DNA from: JAGVPT01 sp963827085
GTDB taxonomy: Bacteria; Bacteroidota; Ignavibacteria; UBA10030; UBA8401
Assembly: GCA_963827085.1 (NCBI GenBank)
Contig: CAWGZY010000005.1
Coordinates: forward strand, 248,001 to 312,000
Direction of reading: 5' to 3'
DNA length: 64,000 bases
This document shows positions 62,343-64,000 of this stretch, piece after piece (position 1 is the stretch's first letter; the number at the start of each line of letters is the position of its first letter). The position numbers were made by a program, and so were the translations under genes. The notes below the pieces were generated by a model that was not told where the DNA came from, did no database searches, and worked only from the letters and a program-made list of their open reading frames with translations.

Positions 62343-63755
62343 ATGGACACGAATACCATGACAGTTACAGAGTCATTGAACGAACATATGAAAGTATCGA
62401 TCTCCGACGACGGTACGCGCGCCTTCCTGACAAGTGAAGAACTGGCCGAGAATGCTTCCATCACGGAAGAGAGCATCATTCAATTTCTTGAAGAAAAGGG
62501 AATCGTGTTTGGAATCAAAGAAGGACTCAGAATCGCCTTAGCCGCAGCAGTGAAGACTCGCACTCCATTTCTTGCTGCAGAAGGGATTGAGCCTGTCTCT
62601 GGAAAAGATGGCAGGGTGGAATATCTCGTCGGCCTTAAGACTCTGGAGCCTTTGGAAGAAAAGGGGGGACGTGTCGATTTGCATAATCTCCACAGAATAC
62701 ACAATGTGAAAAAAGGAGAGAGGCTCGCTATTGTTCATCCTCCTGAAGAGGGGGCATCGGGGATGTCAGTGAGGGGTTTGCCAATTGCCGCAAAGGCCGG
62801 GAAAAAAGCGAGGATTTTTCGAGGGACGTACGTTTCCGCCGACCCGGGTAATGCCGGCATTCTTATTGCGTCAGAGGACGGCAATCTCATCATGAAACCG
62901 GACGGAACGATCGAGGTCCAGCCGGTTATGACAATCCGGGGCGATGTTGATTTCTCAACGGGGGACATCGATTTCATCGGATCGCTAATTGTCACCGGCG
63001 ACATTAAAAGCGATTTTTCTGTGAAGGTACAAAAGAATTTGGAAGTTCGCGGTAATGTCGGCGACGCGACGATTATAGCAGGCGGCAATGTTCTGATTAA
63101 GAATGGGTTTCTCGGCCGGGGCAAAGGGTCGATTGTGGCCGGGGGAAATGTGAGAATACAGCACGTTCTCAACCAATCGATCGCGAGCGAAAAAAAAATC
63201 ACTATCGATCGGGAAGCTGTCTGCGCAAAAATTAACGCGGGCGATGCTATTGCCTCTCCCAAAGCAAGATTTGTAGGATGCGTCCTGCGCGGAGGAAACG
63301 AGGTTGAAGTGTTTAACCTCGGCAATGGCGATGATACTCAGGCAACCGTTCACGTTGGAAAACGTGCGGAACTCATTGAAAAATATAACGCTCTCGTCAA
63401 GGGGCTCGAACAGTTCAATAAACAATCGACAGAGATCCGGGACTATGTCTACAAACTCGTCCGCATGCAGCTCGACGCTCCTTTGTCGGAAGAACAAAAC
63501 AATCTCTTCGCAAAATTGAAGACCCTCCAGGCAGAGCTTCCGGCCACTGCCAAGAACCTGCAGAAAGAGAAAGATGAGATCGAAGCCGCGATGCAGGCTG
63601 CCGGATCGGCGCGTGTCATAGTACGAGGAACGGTTTACGTCAATGTGCTGCTGGACATCAACGGAGTAAAGAAGCTGATGCAGAGTGCATTGAAAGAAGC
63701 GATGTTCACAGAAAAAAACGGGAAGATAGAAGAACAATCGGCGCCTTCTTCCTGA
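62343..63755 (+). CDS. FapA/DUF342 family polymer-forming protein
   Basis: 470 residues of the FapA (flagellar assembly protein A, DUF342) family. The N-terminal region (about 1-140) covers ESIIQFLEEKGIVFGIKEGL and VDLHNLHRIHNVKKGERLAI. The central right-handed beta-helix (about 195-330) shows repeated strand turns: IRGDVDFSTGDIDFIGSLIV, VRGNVGDATIIAGGNVLIKN and CAKINAGDAIASPKARFVGC. The C-terminal part is coiled coil (KGLEQFNKQSTEIRDYVYKL, LQAELPATAKNLQKEKDEIE). Members are linked with flagellar placement or cell-surface polymers in some bacteria; the exact role here is unknown. It is followed closely by a HEAT-repeat gene. Confidence 0.88.
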   Translation: MDTNTMTVTESLNEHMKVSISDDGTRAFLTSEELAENASITEESIIQFLEEKGIVFGIKEGLRIALAAAVKTRTPFLAAEGIEPVSGKDGRVEYLVGLKTLEPLEEKGGRVDLHNLHRIHNVKKGERLAIVHPPEEGASGMSVRGLPIAAKAGKKARIFRGTYVSADPGNAGILIASEDGNLIMKPDGTIEVQPVMTIRGDVDFSTGDIDFIGSLIVTGDIKSDFSVKVQKNLEVRGNVGDATIIAGGNVLIKNGFLGRGKGSIVAGGNVRIQHVLNQSIASEKKITIDREAVCAKINAGDAIASPKARFVGCVLRGGNEVEVFNLGNGDDTQATVHVGKRAELIEKYNALVKGLEQFNKQSTEIRDYVYKLVRMQLDAPLSEEQNNLFAKLKTLQAELPATAKNLQKEKDEIEAAMQAAGSARVIVRGTVYVNVLLDINGVKKLMQSALKEAMFTEKNGKIEEQSAPSS

Positions 63756-63793
63756 TTGAATGCTAACGACTATTCTCCATTCATTGAGATGTA

Positions 63794-64000
63794 ATGAAAA
63801 ATGAACTACGGAACCAGCTTGCGGCTCTTCTTTCTGCCGACGATCCCGCATTGCGGAGGCGTGCGGCGGAGGAACTTGCCGAAATAAAAGGCTTCACGCC
63901 AATAGCGGCCCTTGCCGCCGCGTTGCGTGACGAGAACAAAGGCGTACGTGATTCTGCGCTCCGTTCGCTCTCCCAAATCGGAAGCGAAAACGTTGCGCGC
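63794..64000 (+). CDS. HEAT-repeat protein (3' partial)
   Basis: The first 69 codons lie in the window. LAALLSADDPALRRRAAEEL and LAAALRDENKGVRDSALRSL are two HEAT-type helical repeats of about 31 residues. No signal peptide is present. The gene begins 38 bases after the FapA-like stop and is probably co-transcribed. HEAT proteins act as scaffolds, and nothing more can be said from this fragment. Confidence 0.82.
   Translation, partial: MKNELRNQLAALLSADDPALRRRAAEELAEIKGFTPIAALAAALRDENKGVRDSALRSLSQIGSENVAR

Noticed and set aside
1..64000. tRNA, rRNA, prophage, integrase or complete IS
   Set aside because: Looked for in gaps on both strands; no cloverleaf-like sequence, rRNA stretch or transposase/integrase motif was found.

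Overview
The window reads like a chromosome segment of a Bacteroidota/Chlorobi-group bacterium of the Ignavibacteria-Kryptonia type. The first gene ends in a type IX secretion (T9SS) type A sorting domain with the NYPNPFNP signature of that group. It is followed by a TonB-dependent receptor with a carboxypeptidase-regulatory domain and by a PorV/PorQ-like protein. Unlike most Bacteroidota, the segment also carries flagellar and chemotaxis genes. I place it at class level only, by inference. No rRNA, tRNA, CRISPR array, prophage or intact insertion sequence was seen.

Layout. 1-8.4 kb: an envelope/secretion cluster (T9SS cargo, lipoprotein, TonB receptor, PorV-like barrel, NHL lipoprotein). 8.4-16 kb: single metabolic and envelope genes (flavin reductase-like, acyl-CoA synthetase, two PAP2 paralogues, a double-PDZ protein, 6-phosphofructokinase). 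16.3-23.2 kb: a ribose-type sugar ABC importer divergent from pfkA, then a secreted GH38 alpha-mannosidase split by a frameshift. 23.8-28.5 kb: a late flagellar cluster (flagellin with a sigma-28 promoter and a frameshift, fliS, fliD, flaG, a FliT/FlgN-like chaperone, flgM-like, one unknown). 28.8-51.9 kb: a dense block of six histidine kinases and five intact stand-alone response regulators, including a 2082-residue MASE1 kinase with eleven PAS modules and a NtrC-type sigma-54 activator. 52.3-53.9 kb: three small genes (SpoIIAA/STAS-like, two zinc-ribbon-like). 54.2-60.8 kb: a chemotaxis group made of a soluble receptor with ten near-identical 91-residue HAMP repeats, CheW, a truncated CheR-like methyltransferase, an MBL-fold hydrolase and a bacteriohemerythrin. 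61-64 kb: mannose-1-phosphate guanylyltransferase, a FapA/DUF342 protein and the start of a HEAT-repeat protein.

How it fits together. The flagellin promoter matches the sigma-28 consensus and a FlgM-like anti-sigma factor is encoded downstream, so the late-class flagellar checkpoint looks complete here. The kinase block shows recent duplication and shuffling of PAS and kinase modules, plus a 26-codon remnant of a duplicated response regulator. Intergenic space is rich in long inverted repeats of a dispersed family (GCCAAG/GCGCAAAG/CACGAAG type). Three genes carry single-base frameshifts; these could be consensus errors or real lesions, and I cannot tell which from the sequence alone.
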